A stretch of 64,000 nucleotides of DNA from Gordoniibacillus chartarius (GTDB taxonomy: Bacteria > Bacillota > Bacilli > Paenibacillales > NBRC-103111): the NCBI RefSeq assembly GCF_042432825.1, contig NZ_JBHLWN010000124.1:20474-84473 (forward strand). The letters are read 5' to 3'. Positions within the stretch are counted from its first letter, which is position 1. Each line of letters starts with the position of its first letter. Below the pieces are notes generated by a model. That model worked only from the letters and a program-made list of their open reading frames with translations. It did no database searches and had not been told where the DNA came from. Both the position numbers and the translations under genes were made by a program. Positions 34,733 to 43,442 of this stretch are shown in pieces.

Positions 34733-36499
34733 ATGCTGATCGAATGTGCCCGCGTCGACAAATACGTATTCGAAGGCTACCTCCGTTCGTCCCGGACCGC
34801 GCGGGAATGGCTGCTGGAAGCTCGCAGACAGGCGCCATGGTTTACGGAGGAGCTGTTCGCGGACTTTTTCTTCGCCTTCTATTTGGCCGAGCCCCGGCTG
34901 GACTACAGCGCACCGGACGTGACGCCGTTTCACCGCTGGCTCGTCGAGACGCTGCTGCGTCAGCATTTTTACCGGACGATCCACCCTCGCACCATCCAAC
35001 AAGTGAACGCCGCCTTCAAGACATCGTTGAAGTCTCTCATGTGGTTAACGGCTTCCTATGAAGAGGAGACGAAAAAGCGCGAGCGGCAAAAACGGCCCGT
35101 CTCGGCCGGCGTCGGCGAGAAACGGCCGGCCCCCGGACAGCAGCCCGGAGAGCTGGAGGAACGGCTGTCGCAGAAGCAGATTGAGAAGCTGAGGCTCGTC
35201 GGCTATACCTTGCAGCAGGGCAAGCGCACCGTCGAGGAGAAGCAGGCGGAGCTTGATGCCAAGCCGCTTGCGGCGGCGGAAATCCGCGCATTAAAGCAGC
35301 GGATCGAGGAATTGAAGCAGGAGATGAAGACGGAGTTCCTGAAGCGGGACAAGCTGAAGGCGAAGCTGCGCAAAGCCGAAGAGGAGCTTGCGGTCGTCGA
35401 GGCGCAGCGCAGCAAGCAGGAACGGCGCGACAAGGAAGCCGTGCAGGCGATCGAGTCGGAGCTCGGGGATTGGCTGAACCGTTCGCTGCGCGAAACGCTC
35501 GAGGGCGAAGACGAAGACAGCTTCCGTCTGCACGAATTAATTCAAGCAAGCCAGCGGCTGGCCAACCGGCGCTGGGGGGCCGAGCTCGGCAAGCTGAGAC
35601 GGCAGCAGTTCGAGCACTATTTGAAATGGGTCGACAAGATGAAAAAGCAGCCCGACCTGCTCTCCTTCCTGCATGAAGTCGGCCGCAACATTCATCATCT
35701 GAAGGTGGCCCGCCGCGCCAGAAAATCGCCGCATGTTCCGGAAGCGTACGACGATCTACGCCAATCCGCCGATTTGCCGCATATGCTGCCGAGTGAAGCT
35801 AGCCTGCTTGCGGACCCGGATTTCGAACCGCTTCTTTTGCAAAAATGGCTCGAAGGCAAGCTCCTGACGTACAACATTTCCGGCCGTGTCGAGGAGCCGC
35901 AGAAGGGTCCGGTCATCTGCATGCTTGACACCTCGCACTCGATGCGGGGAGCGAAGCTGCAGCTTGCCCAGCTGTTCGTCGCCACCTTCGCTTCGTATTC
36001 GCTCCTGGAGCGCCGTGATTTCGTTCTGCTGCTGTTCGGAGCTAAAGGCGAGGTGCTCGAGCATATGCTGTATCATCGCCGTCCGGACTGGGCCGCTTTC
36101 TACAGCTTGGCGCAGATGGCGTTCGGCGGCGGAACGAACTTCGACGCCCCGCTTCGCCGCGGCATCGACATTGTTACCAATACGCCGGCTTTTCGGCATG
36201 CCGATTTCGTCATGGTCACCGACGGTGTCGGCGCGGTATCCCCTCCCCTCCGACAGGAGCTGGGCGAGCTCGGCCGGACGAAGCAGCTGCGGCTGCACAC
36301 GCTCATTATCGGCTCGGCTCGTCAGCATTTGGTGCAAAAATATGACATCCTGGGCGTATCGCATCAGGTGCGTTTCGCCGCCAACTGGGATATGCGGGAT
36401 GTGACGAAAGACGAGCTGCTGCTCGATGTATTTTCTGCCGAAAGAGAGTCGGTTCGCCGTGATCGGATTCGCAGAGCTGGAGCCGTTCCTAGATCGTAA
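34733..36499 (+). CDS. VWA domain protein (ViaA/CoxE-like partner of MoxR ATPase)
   Basis: The 588-residue protein has a helical N-terminal half with a long charged coiled coil (about residues 145-250, repeated KQRIEELKQEMK-type heptads). The C-terminal VWA domain follows from about residue 390. Its MIDAS site is intact: DTSHSMRG, the GGTNFD threonine, and the VTDG aspartate. ViaA-type proteins are substrate adapters for their MoxR ATPase. It is in the same transcription unit as that ATPase. Its 3' end overlaps the following DinB gene. Confidence 0.85.
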   Translation: MLIECARVDKYVFEGYLRSSRTAREWLLEARRQAPWFTEELFADFFFAFYLAEPRLDYSAPDVTPFHRWLVETLLRQHFYRTIHPRTIQQVNAAFKTSLKSLMWLTASYEEETKKRERQKRPVSAGVGEKRPAPGQQPGELEERLSQKQIEKLRLVGYTLQQGKRTVEEKQAELDAKPLAAAEIRALKQRIEELKQEMKTEFLKRDKLKAKLRKAEEELAVVEAQRSKQERRDKEAVQAIESELGDWLNRSLRETLEGEDEDSFRLHELIQASQRLANRRWGAELGKLRRQQFEHYLKWVDKMKKQPDLLSFLHEVGRNIHHLKVARRARKSPHVPEAYDDLRQSADLPHMLPSEASLLADPDFEPLLLQKWLEGKLLTYNISGRVEEPQKGPVICMLDTSHSMRGAKLQLAQLFVATFASYSLLERRDFVLLLFGAKGEVLEHMLYHRRPDWAAFYSLAQMAFGGGTNFDAPLRRGIDIVTNTPAFRHADFVMVTDGVGAVSPPLRQELGELGRTKQLRLHTLIIGSARQHLVQKYDILGVSHQVRFAANWDMRDVTKDELLLDVFSAERESVRRDRIRRAGAVPRS

Positions 36500-37001
36500 A
36501 CGCCATGAATTATTGGCCGCGGTTGATTGGTTTGATCCTGTATCGGAAGCGAAATCGCTCCGTGAGGCTGAGGGCGGCTGGACACCTTGCGACGTACTGG
36601 AGCATGTTGCCATGGTAGAACGCATGGTGACTGCGCAAGTTCAGCTGCTGCTGGATTCGGCTCCCGCCCTCCCTTCCGAGCCTGCTGGCGATAAGCTTGT
36701 CGACATCACCGAGCCGTTCCGCGAACGGGGGCTGCTGGGAAGCAAAAAGAAGACGCCTCCGCATTTGGAGCCGTCCGGCCTAATGTCATATGAAGAAGCG
36801 ATGCGTGAAATGCAGGAGTCCAGAGCTCAGCTCAAGGCGCTGCTCCCCCATCTAGCATTGCGCGAAACGAACGCATTGATCGCGCCGCACCCGCTCGGAC
36901 TTTCGCTCAATGCATGTCAATGGGTCCTATTCAGCGCCTTTCATGAGTGGAGCCATATTCACCAGCTGAAGCGGATCCGCGCCGCACATCCACGCGCCTA
37001 G
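36459..37001 (+). CDS. DinB superfamily protein
   Basis: The protein is about 180 residues with the DinB_2 pattern. An N-terminal helix carries the first metal-binding His (CDVLEHVAMVERM). The C-terminal FHEWSHIHQLKRIR carries the other two. A long loop lies in between (PSEPAGDKLVDITEP). The start is uncertain: GTG 36459 is chosen over ATG 36426. Either way it overlaps the end of the VWA gene in another frame, so translation is likely coupled. This makes DinB the third gene of the MoxR/VWA unit. Its role there is unknown. Confidence 0.72.
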   Translation: MIGFAELEPFLDRKRHELLAAVDWFDPVSEAKSLREAEGGWTPCDVLEHVAMVERMVTAQVQLLLDSAPALPSEPAGDKLVDITEPFRERGLLGSKKKTPPHLEPSGLMSYEEAMREMQESRAQLKALLPHLALRETNALIAPHPLGLSLNACQWVLFSAFHEWSHIHQLKRIRAAHPRA

Positions 37002-37017
37002 CCGCATGCTTCAGCCG

Positions 37018-37236
37018 CTACAGCGCACTGCGTTTGCGCTCCATTAATCCGTATATCGTCTCCAAGGAAACGCCGGTTTTATGATAAACCTCCATAACGG
37101 TAGCCCAAGGGTTGGCGGAAATAAATTGCTTCACTTTACGGGAATCTTCGATAACGGATTCCGCGCATGCTTTGCAGTGCTTTTCAAATTGGGTAATAAA
37201 GAGCGTTCCGCACCGTTTGCAATTAGCTAATGCCAT
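37018..37236 (-). CDS. small zinc-ribbon protein, YvyF-like
   Basis: The 72-residue protein starts MALANCKRCGTLFI and has a second pair HCKACAE, giving a C2-C2 zinc ribbon, followed by a helical segment ending in a helix-turn-helix-like YHKTGVSLETIYGLMERKR. It resembles the flagellar-operon protein YvyF of Bacillus in layout, but it is not in a flagellar locus here. The start could be the GTG at 37245; ATG 37236 is preferred because AAAGGTCG lies upstream. Confidence 0.68.
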   Translation of the reverse strand: MALANCKRCGTLFITQFEKHCKACAESVIEDSRKVKQFISANPWATVMEVYHKTGVSLETIYGLMERKRSAL

Positions 37237-37338
37237 CTGTAGCACGACCTTTCGCTTGTCCTATTGCGATAGTATTCGCGGCGAGATACGCTGGTATGGG
37301 GGCCGCGTTAATCATTTTTCCATGAGGAGGAATTTTCG

Positions 37339-38307
37339 ATGAGTGAGCAAGAAAAATCAGTGGAATTGGCGACGTTCGCAGGCGGCTGCTTCTGGTGTAT
37401 GGTACAGCCGTTCGATGAGCTGCCGGGCATTATTAGCGTCGTTTCCGGCTACACCGGCGGCCATACCAAAAATCCAACCTACGAGGAAGTTTGTTCCGAC
37501 ACGACCGGCCATACGGAAGCCGTGCAAATTACGTTTGATCCGGCGGTTTTCCCTTATGCGAAGCTGGTCGATTTGTTTTGGCGCCAAATCGATCCGACCG
37601 ACGCCGACGGACAGTTCCACGATCGCGGCTCTTCGTATCGGACGGCGATCTTTTACCATAATGAGGAACAGCGCCGCATCGCCGAAGCGTCCAAGCAGGA
37701 GCTGCAGGAAAGCGGCCGGTTCGGAAATAAACCGATCGCAACGACGATTGAGCCTGCGGCTCCCTTCTACCCTGCTGAGGAATATCATCAGCATTTTTAC
37801 CGAAAAAATCCGATGCGTTACAAGGCTTACAGCAAAGGCTCCGGCCGTCAGGCATTTCTGGAGCAGAATTGGCGCATGAAGAAGAACGACGACGAATTGC
37901 GGGAGCGACTGACGGACATTCAATACGCCGTCACCCAGCTGGACAAGACCGAACCGCCGTTCCATAACGAATTCTGGAATTCCAAGCGGGAAGGCCTTTA
38001 CGTCGACGTCGTTTCCGGCGAGCCTCTCTTCTCTTCCTTGGACAAATTCGACTCCGGCTGCGGTTGGCCAAGCTTCCATAAGCCGCTGCACGAATCGAAC
38101 GTTGTCGAGAAGCTGGACACCTCGCATGGCATGATTCGAACCGAAGTGCGCAGCAAGCAGGGAGACTCTCATCTCGGTCACGTCTTTCCGGACGGTCCCG
38201 GCGTTACCGGGCTGCGGTACTGCATCAACTCCGCTTCCCTCCGGTTCATCCCGAAGGAAGAGCTGGAGAGGGAAGGCTACGGGGAGTATCGGTCGCTGTT
38301 TAAGTGA
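37339..38307 (+). CDS. msrAB: bifunctional peptide methionine sulfoxide reductase MsrA/MsrB
   Basis: The 322-residue fused enzyme reduces both sulfoxide stereoisomers of methionine. The MsrA half (about residues 1-155) has GGCFWC with the catalytic Cys17, YTGGHTKNPTYEEVCSDTTG and YHQHFYRKNP. The MsrB half (about 175-320) has CGWPSF near residue 240, HLGHVFPDGP and the catalytic cysteine in RYCINSASL near 294. There is no signal peptide, so it is cytoplasmic. The domain order A-B is the common Gram-positive type. GAGGAGGA precedes the ATG. Confidence 0.95.
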   Translation: MSEQEKSVELATFAGGCFWCMVQPFDELPGIISVVSGYTGGHTKNPTYEEVCSDTTGHTEAVQITFDPAVFPYAKLVDLFWRQIDPTDADGQFHDRGSSYRTAIFYHNEEQRRIAEASKQELQESGRFGNKPIATTIEPAAPFYPAEEYHQHFYRKNPMRYKAYSKGSGRQAFLEQNWRMKKNDDELRERLTDIQYAVTQLDKTEPPFHNEFWNSKREGLYVDVVSGEPLFSSLDKFDSGCGWPSFHKPLHESNVVEKLDTSHGMIRTEVRSKQGDSHLGHVFPDGPGVTGLRYCINSASLRFIPKEELEREGYGEYRSLFK

Positions 38308-38367
38308 GCGTATGCTGCCGTTGCTGCATTCCGCTCATCATTCACTTGTACCCGAAGGAGATGGCGT

Positions 38368-39444
38368 ATGAATCCGCAAGACATGCAGGCGATTACACAT
38401 GCACTCGATCGCTTGGGTGAAAGCCAATTGAAGCCGTATCTGAAGTTCATTTTGGCTGCTATCAAGCGAATGAAAGAGCGGGAAGTACCTCTAGAAGAAT
38501 CGGCCGCAGAGCTCACCCGGCTGTATGACCAACTGATGAGACTGCAGAGCAACTTGACAGCTTGGGATCCCGATCCGGCTTGCACCCATGTTCATATCGT
38601 TGTCGGCGAATCCTTTGCGGGCAGCATGAAGCAGGCGCTGAAAGCGCTCGGCCGGACCGAAACGCACAAGCTCATTGTATTGCGGGAAAATTACGCTATC
38701 GGTCCTTTGGGCGATCTCGATTCGCCTGAAGGACGTAAAGTGCGGTATGACTGGTTTCGCGACAATATTGCGCTGGAGAACGAAGCATATACGAGTTTAG
38801 AAGTAGAGTACGAGAAGCTTTCGCTCAAGTTAGAGCGCATTCCCGAACATGCCGAAGTGGTCCTATGGACCTGCAGCAACGCAAGTGAGCAGGCGGGCAT
38901 TCGGCACGCGCTTCACCTGCTTCGTATGCACGGCAAGCAAAATCCGATTTCGCTACGCGATGCTTGCGCCGTCAGCGAGGAGCTGTACAACCGCCCGGAT
39001 GCCTATATCGACTACAGGCATTCGGGGGAGCTCCCACCGGACAAGCTGAAGGAAGCGATGGTCCGTCTGGACGGTAAAGGCAGGCTGGGACCTGCCGAGC
39101 TTATGCGGCTGGAACAAGAATGGCAGGACATAACGGAGCAAGCCGGAACGCTGCGGATTTGGCAGAACGGCGTCGTGTTTGACGTTCCGGCACACTATTA
39201 TGATGCATACTTGCTGGAATCGCTCGACAAGGTGCCGCCTTCTGCCGAAGATGACGGCTTCCTGCGAGCGACCCGCCTGATCGGAGAAGCGATCGGCCAT
39301 TGCGAACAGTATGTCGGGGATTTGTTTTTTGAATACCGGCTTCGAGAGCTGATTTACGAAGGTATTCTTGAAATTAAAGGCGTTCCCGCTGCGATGCGGT
39401 ATTACAGTATAAGACGCAAACGGCGTATGGACATTTTGCAATGA
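38368..39444 (+). CDS. DUF1835/DUF3658 family protein
   Basis: The 358-residue protein has an N-terminal helical region (1-65). The DUF1835 domain follows (HVHIVVGESFAGSMKQAL near residue 72, then VLRENYAIGPLGDL and VLWTCSNASEQAGIRHALHLL). The C-terminal DUF3658-like part includes LMRLEQEWQDITEQ and LRIWQNGVV. The family is common in Bacillales and its function is unknown. GAAGGAG precedes the ATG. It is a single gene ended by an unusually long perfect inverted repeat. Confidence 0.82.
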   Translation: MNPQDMQAITHALDRLGESQLKPYLKFILAAIKRMKEREVPLEESAAELTRLYDQLMRLQSNLTAWDPDPACTHVHIVVGESFAGSMKQALKALGRTETHKLIVLRENYAIGPLGDLDSPEGRKVRYDWFRDNIALENEAYTSLEVEYEKLSLKLERIPEHAEVVLWTCSNASEQAGIRHALHLLRMHGKQNPISLRDACAVSEELYNRPDAYIDYRHSGELPPDKLKEAMVRLDGKGRLGPAELMRLEQEWQDITEQAGTLRIWQNGVVFDVPAHYYDAYLLESLDKVPPSAEDDGFLRATRLIGEAIGHCEQYVGDLFFEYRLRELIYEGILEIKGVPAAMRYYSIRRKRRMDILQ

Positions 39445-39460
39445 TCCGTATCATTCCTCA

Positions 39461-39501
39461 ACAAACAAACCATCCCCAATGGACGGGGATGGTTTGTTTG
39501 T
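39461..39501. terminator. very strong bidirectional terminator
   Basis: A perfect 17-bp inverted repeat (39461-39477 with 39485-39501, 7-base loop) sits between the convergent DUF1835 and cbiA genes. Its outer half is AC/GT-rich (ACAAACAAACC), the inner half GC-rich. Confidence 0.85.
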
Positions 39502-39544
39502 TGTACCTTTTACTAACGTGCATCCTTCATGTCCAGGATACAGG

Positions 39545-40939
39545 TCATATTGTTCCTAGCTTATTATTTTCGCTGCACGCCTTGACGTATCGTTTCGCCA
39601 GCTCAGGGGCCGAGCCGAAATGAATATGCGTATAGCCGGCGATCAGCTTTTTATAGACGACGCCTTCTGCCTTTGCCCCGCCTCGACCGGTCAGCTTGTA
39701 CGCGGCAGGAAGCGGCGAAGCAGGAGCTTGGTAGATGGAATAATGGAATTCATGGCCTCTTGCCCGCAGCCCTTCGCCGAACAGCCTGTTTTCTTCGCTT
39801 CCTGTAACTTCCCTATATCCGAGAGCGGCCAGCTTCGATTGCATCTGAACATATCCGGGAATCGCGCCTACCATCGGGTAACGCTGCCCCTCCCGGTCGA
39901 CGATTACCTCGGTCAAATACATAAATCCTCCACACTCCGCCAGCACCGGCTGCTCCTGCTCGATGAACCGGAGAACAGACTCTTTTACCTTCCCATCACC
40001 CGCCAGTATCTGAGCGAACTCTTCCGGGAAACCTCCGCCGATATACAAGCCGTCTGCATCGGCGGGCACCGGCTCTCCAGCCAGCGGAGAGAAAAACCGC
40101 AGCTCGGCGCCGTAAGCCTGCAGCAGCTCAAAATTTTCCGGATAGTAGAAATTGAATGCAGCGTCTCGTGCTGCGGCGATCGTGGCGGTATAGCGATCGG
40201 CAGCCGGTTCGAATATAGAGCTCGCACCGGACGGATCATCTGTATGTATATCCCCATAGCGGGAGGCTTCCAGCATCGCATCGATATCGATCGTCTCCGC
40301 AACATGGTCCCCAAGCTTGGCAAAGAATGAATCGAGCTCCCCCCGTTCCACCGACGGCACAAGCCCGAGATGTCGTTCTGGAATGGCTAGCGTGTTGTCA
40401 CGCGGCAAATAGCCGAACGTCTTTAAGCCACATTCCTGCGTAATCGCCTCTTGAACCATTTGATAATGACCGGCACTACCCACTTTATTGGCGATGACAC
40501 CAGCAATTCGCAGACCTGGAGCAAAATGCTGAAAGCCTTTCACAACCGCCGCGGCGCTGCGGGCCATGCTCTGACAGTTGACGACCAGCACGACCGGACA
40601 ATCCAGCTCCATGGCAATATCGGCCGCGCTGCCTTCGTTCGATAGATGGTCTTTCCCGTCGAACAATCCCATAACTCCTTCAATAACCGAAATATCGGCG
40701 TCGGCGCTGGCACGGTTGTAAATGTCCTTCATCACGGACCGCTCCAGCATCCAAGTGTCCAGATTGCGGGATTGCCGGCCTGTAACCGCCGTATGGTATG
40801 TCGGATCGATGTAATCGGGCCCGCATTTAAAGCCCTGTACCGTTAGTCCGCGGCTTCTTAGAGCGGCCATCAGGCCGATCGTTAGCGTCGTCTTGCCGAC
40901 GCCGCTTCCCGTTCCAGCGATAAGTAGTCTACGCTGCAT
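39545..40939 (-). CDS. cbiA: cobyrinate a,c-diamide synthase
   Basis: The 464-residue ATP- and glutamine-dependent enzyme amidates the a and c side chains of the corrin ring. The N-terminal ATPase domain has GTGSGVGKTTLTIGL at residues 8-22, and GVMGLFDGKD near residue 88. The C-terminal class I glutaminase domain has the nucleophile in VLAECGGFMYL near residue 338 and the His in ARGHEFHYS. Length is standard. No other cobalamin genes are in the window, so it is separated from its pathway here, or functions in corrinoid salvage. Confidence 0.93.
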   Translation of the reverse strand: MQRRLLIAGTGSGVGKTTLTIGLMAALRSRGLTVQGFKCGPDYIDPTYHTAVTGRQSRNLDTWMLERSVMKDIYNRASADADISVIEGVMGLFDGKDHLSNEGSAADIAMELDCPVVLVVNCQSMARSAAAVVKGFQHFAPGLRIAGVIANKVGSAGHYQMVQEAITQECGLKTFGYLPRDNTLAIPERHLGLVPSVERGELDSFFAKLGDHVAETIDIDAMLEASRYGDIHTDDPSGASSIFEPAADRYTATIAAARDAAFNFYYPENFELLQAYGAELRFFSPLAGEPVPADADGLYIGGGFPEEFAQILAGDGKVKESVLRFIEQEQPVLAECGGFMYLTEVIVDREGQRYPMVGAIPGYVQMQSKLAALGYREVTGSEENRLFGEGLRARGHEFHYSIYQAPASPLPAAYKLTGRGGAKAEGVVYKKLIAGYTHIHFGSAPELAKRYVKACSENNKLGTI

Positions 40940-40974
40940 GTCACGCCTCCAGGAATTGTTTTGCTCTCATGCGT

Positions 40975-41322
40975 TCATACTCCAAAATGTATCATATATT
41001 TTTGATCTTCTATTGCTAGCAATATTTTTGAGGCCAGATAAGAAAGCTCAACAGAACTTTGATAATCATTCGAAGATATGACAACATCATAAAATAAGGA
41101 TAAGGACTCAGGCGGAATGATCGTAATTCCCCAAAGGGCTAACCCATACTCCGGTCGATGAAATGAATGAAAGTAACTTTTCATTCCCATTAAGTCTACA
41201 ACCAAACAATTAATGATGTCATCGTCAACAGAGATACAGTTGTATTTCTGCGGCTCGTATTTATTGTATTCCTTCTCGGTGTCGAAATCATCCATTATAC
41301 CAAATTCATGGACACAGGGCAT
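40975..41322 (-). CDS. hypothetical protein
   Basis: The 115-residue acidic protein starts MPCVHEFGIMDDF and contains YNCISVDDDIINCLVVD, SFHRPEYGLALWGITIIPPE and a C-terminal helix. I recall similar uncharacterised proteins in Bacillus, but no named domain. The start at 41322 follows AGAGGTG. Its AT content is higher than that of cbiA upstream, marking the beginning of the accessory stretch that runs to 56 kb. Confidence 0.6.
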   Translation of the reverse strand: MPCVHEFGIMDDFDTEKEYNKYEPQKYNCISVDDDIINCLVVDLMGMKSYFHSFHRPEYGLALWGITIIPPESLSLFYDVVISSNDYQSSVELSYLASKILLAIEDQKYMIHFGV

Positions 41323-41375
41323 TGCTTTCACCTCTGACAATTTATCTTACCGCCAACTAGCTGTACGCAACCAAT

Positions 41376-41615
41376 TCACATACATGGACGTTCATGATCA
41401 GGGAGATAACCGCAATGTTGAATGATATGTTCTAGAATCATCTGATCTCTCATGGATTTTCCGACAAGCAGCCAAGCATACGATTCGTATCTCGTAACAA
41501 TAACCCGTTCAGCAAGCTTAACTCTTGTATCCAGACCTAATGGAGAATAAAAAATAGCAGCAAGAATAACTATCGCAACGAATGTAAGCGTAAGGACACG
41601 ATGTATGGTTCTCAT
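41376..41615 (-). CDS. small single-pass membrane protein
   Basis: The 79-residue product starts MRTIHRVLTLTFVAIVILAA, with one transmembrane or signal-anchor helix, and continues as a mainly hydrophilic exposed part with one cysteine. Its ATG overlaps the phosphotransferase stop as ATGA, which supports a real coupled gene. A longer in-frame reading would sit inside the phosphotransferase gene. The function is unknown. Confidence 0.6.
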   Translation of the reverse strand: MRTIHRVLTLTFVAIVILAAIFYSPLGLDTRVKLAERVIVTRYESYAWLLVGKSMRDQMILEHIIQHCGYLPDHERPCM

Positions 41616-42457
41616 CCGGCCCAACTCTTCCATGCCTGTAAATAACCGGGCAAATCGTGAGGATGATGTCTCACACATATGCCGATCCGGCAATACAATT
41701 GGAACAGCACTTCGTCCCTAAGCCTCGCTCTTTCGAAAGGTGCATGTCTCAGCAAGTCGTAAACGGCAAACAACGTTTCTTCGTTGAGATCGTCAGGTGA
41801 GGAACAGAACGCATACGTAAAATCATAAAGCAGCGGCCCTGCCATCGGACACGGGTCGATCACCCCAACGAGACGATGTTCGCGAAAGACGAAGTTATGT
41901 ACCCCCGTATCTCCATGCAATAAGCATTTGTGATGACCTACGGAGATAACCGGTAGTAACGACTTTACTCGTTCATAGTCCGCATACGACAACAGGTCGC
42001 CGATGTCGGCTCGGGCTTCTTCCAAGCTGCGCTCGTGAAATTGCTGCCAAGTGCTCGCCGGCGCCTCCAGTCTTCCCCATCCTTCCGTGCACCGATCTGG
42101 CACGTAGTGATTCAATAAATCCCGAACAAGCCGCTTCATCCAATCCGCCTTTGAACCGCGCTGAACATGTGTCGTTCCGGCTAAATAGCCGTATACAAAA
42201 AACGAATGCCCCTCCCCAACATATATAAGCTTAGGAATCAGCGGACTGTTCTCGTACGCAGCCAGAAACTGTACGTCGTACGCGGTACTGGACGGCGAAT
42301 CGATTTTCACGATATAGGTAGGCTGCTCATGAACGGTTATTGTGAACACCCGCCCTTGCGTCGTTCCACTCATATGTCCGCTAACTTGGCTCGTATTCTC
42401 GATTATTCCTCTGCTGCGAAGATCCTGCACAATCAACTCAATATCAGGCGCCGCCAC
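41612..42457 (-). CDS. aminoglycoside phosphotransferase (APH)/choline kinase-like protein
   Basis: The 281-residue small-molecule kinase has the beta-strand lysine (TYIVKIDSP). The Brenner motif is LLHGDTGVHNFVF near residue 180, and the metal-binding GVIDPCPMAGPLLYD follows. These fit the APH fold. The substrate cannot be inferred; many relatives phosphorylate sugars, amino alcohols or antibiotics. The GTG start at 42457 lies inside the remains of a GNAT gene and its ribosome site is weak, so this gene appears joined to that remnant by a deletion or insertion. Confidence 0.82.
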   Translation of the reverse strand: MAAPDIELIVQDLRSRGIIENTSQVSGHMSGTTQGRVFTITVHEQPTYIVKIDSPSSTAYDVQFLAAYENSPLIPKLIYVGEGHSFFVYGYLAGTTHVQRGSKADWMKRLVRDLLNHYVPDRCTEGWGRLEAPASTWQQFHERSLEEARADIGDLLSYADYERVKSLLPVISVGHHKCLLHGDTGVHNFVFREHRLVGVIDPCPMAGPLLYDFTYAFCSSPDDLNEETLFAVYDLLRHAPFERARLRDEVLFQLYCRIGICVRHHPHDLPGYLQAWKSWAG

Positions 42458-42693
42458 GACTCATCATCCCCAATTCCTTCTTCATATACGCCTTTCAGAA
42501 ACTGTTTGTTACCCGGTATTTCGTAATTCAACAACCAGTTCTCCCGCTGTTCTTTCGATACGTTCCAACCTGGTAAGTAACCATATATGTCAGGCTGCCA
42601 TGTTAGTGCATGAAACGCTTCTACATCTGCAGCTATAAATTCTCTTAGAATGACGTCCTTGCAATCAAGAGTAAAGACCTGCTCTTCCGTCAT
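42433..42693 (-). pseudogene. GNAT N-acetyltransferase, N-terminal fragment
   Basis: The 86-residue frame begins like a ribosomal-protein-type GNAT enzyme (VILREFIAADVEAFHALT, then YLPGWNVSKEQRENWLLNYE) and then stops, without the acetyl-CoA loop (R/Q-x-x-G-x-G/A) that follows in complete proteins of about 170-180 residues. The end overlaps the start of the APH-like gene by 25 bases. I read it as a truncated, non-functional remnant. Confidence 0.72.
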
Positions 42694-42848
42694 GATTAGA
42701 CTCCTTCAGCTTAGATGGCGCATATGTGATAGAATAACATTTTTTAACATTTCATTGTAGGTAAACAATGGTTCTAACCAATCTTTCAACAATGACGCCT
42801 AATTTCCGCTCTCGACAAAAACCAACTATAAAAAAAAAATCAAAAACG

Positions 42849-42876
42849 GGAACCATACGGCAACTACAGGGTCTAA
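42849..42876 (+). promoter_or_regulatory. ECF-type promoter in front of the broken sigma gene
   Basis: GGAACC (42849-42854) and GTCTAA (42871-42876) are separated by exactly 16 bases, about 24 bases before the TTG start. This resembles autoregulatory ECF promoters (AAC in -35, CGTC/GTCTAA-like -10), which would fit the adjacent sigma gene. Confidence 0.5.
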
Positions 42877-42899
42877 TGTATGGGAACGAGGTGAAGGCA

Positions 42900-43442
42900 T
42901 TGGATTTCATGAAGCATCTGAAGCATTCGGATGACCCTGGTACAGTGTTGACTCATTTAATGCAGACTTACGGCAAAGATGTTTGGAATTACGCGGTTGT
43001 CATAACCGGTAACTCAGACGCTGCGGACGAAATTTCACAGGATGTGTTCTTGAAAGTATATTTGAAAATGGACAGCTTTGAAGGACGTAGCTCCGTGAAA
43101 ACGTGGCTGCTCGCAATCACCCGCAACACCGCACTAAAGCACCGTAAATCGTTATGGTTGCGAAATATGTTCAGGGTTCTGTTCCCCCGTGAATACGAAC
43201 ATAATGTTTCCGCCGAAAAAGAGGCGATTTGACACATAGAAGCTGATCGGATCTGGTCATTGGTGATGAAGCTTTCACCGCCGTACCGTGAAACGGTAAT
43301 CTTAGAAGCACATCACGGACTATCCGAACAGGCAATTTCTGAAGTGCTCGGCGTTTCCAGAGGAACCGTGAAATCCAGACTCCATCGGGCAAGAGCGAGG
43401 CTGGAACGAATGCTGGAAGGGGATGGACGAGATGACAAATAA
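42900..43442 (+). pseudogene. ECF sigma factor with in-frame TGA
   Basis: From TTG 42900 (behind GAGGTG) region 2 is read: ITGNSDAADEISQDVFLKVY and SVKTWLLAITRNTALKHRKS. At 43230 a TGA interrupts, and the same frame continues with IWSLVMKLSPPYRETVILEA then LSEQAISEVLGVSRGTVKSR, the complete region 4. A single nonsense codon thus splits the two sigma domains, leaving a product that would lack promoter -35 recognition. Translation signals and the autoregulatory-type promoter survive, pointing to recent inactivation. Confidence 0.85.

Noticed and set aside
43230..43232. In-frame TGA of the sigma gene as selenocysteine or programmed read-through
   Set aside because: No stem-loop of SECIS type is evident after it and sigma factors are not selenoproteins; a nonsense mutation is simpler.
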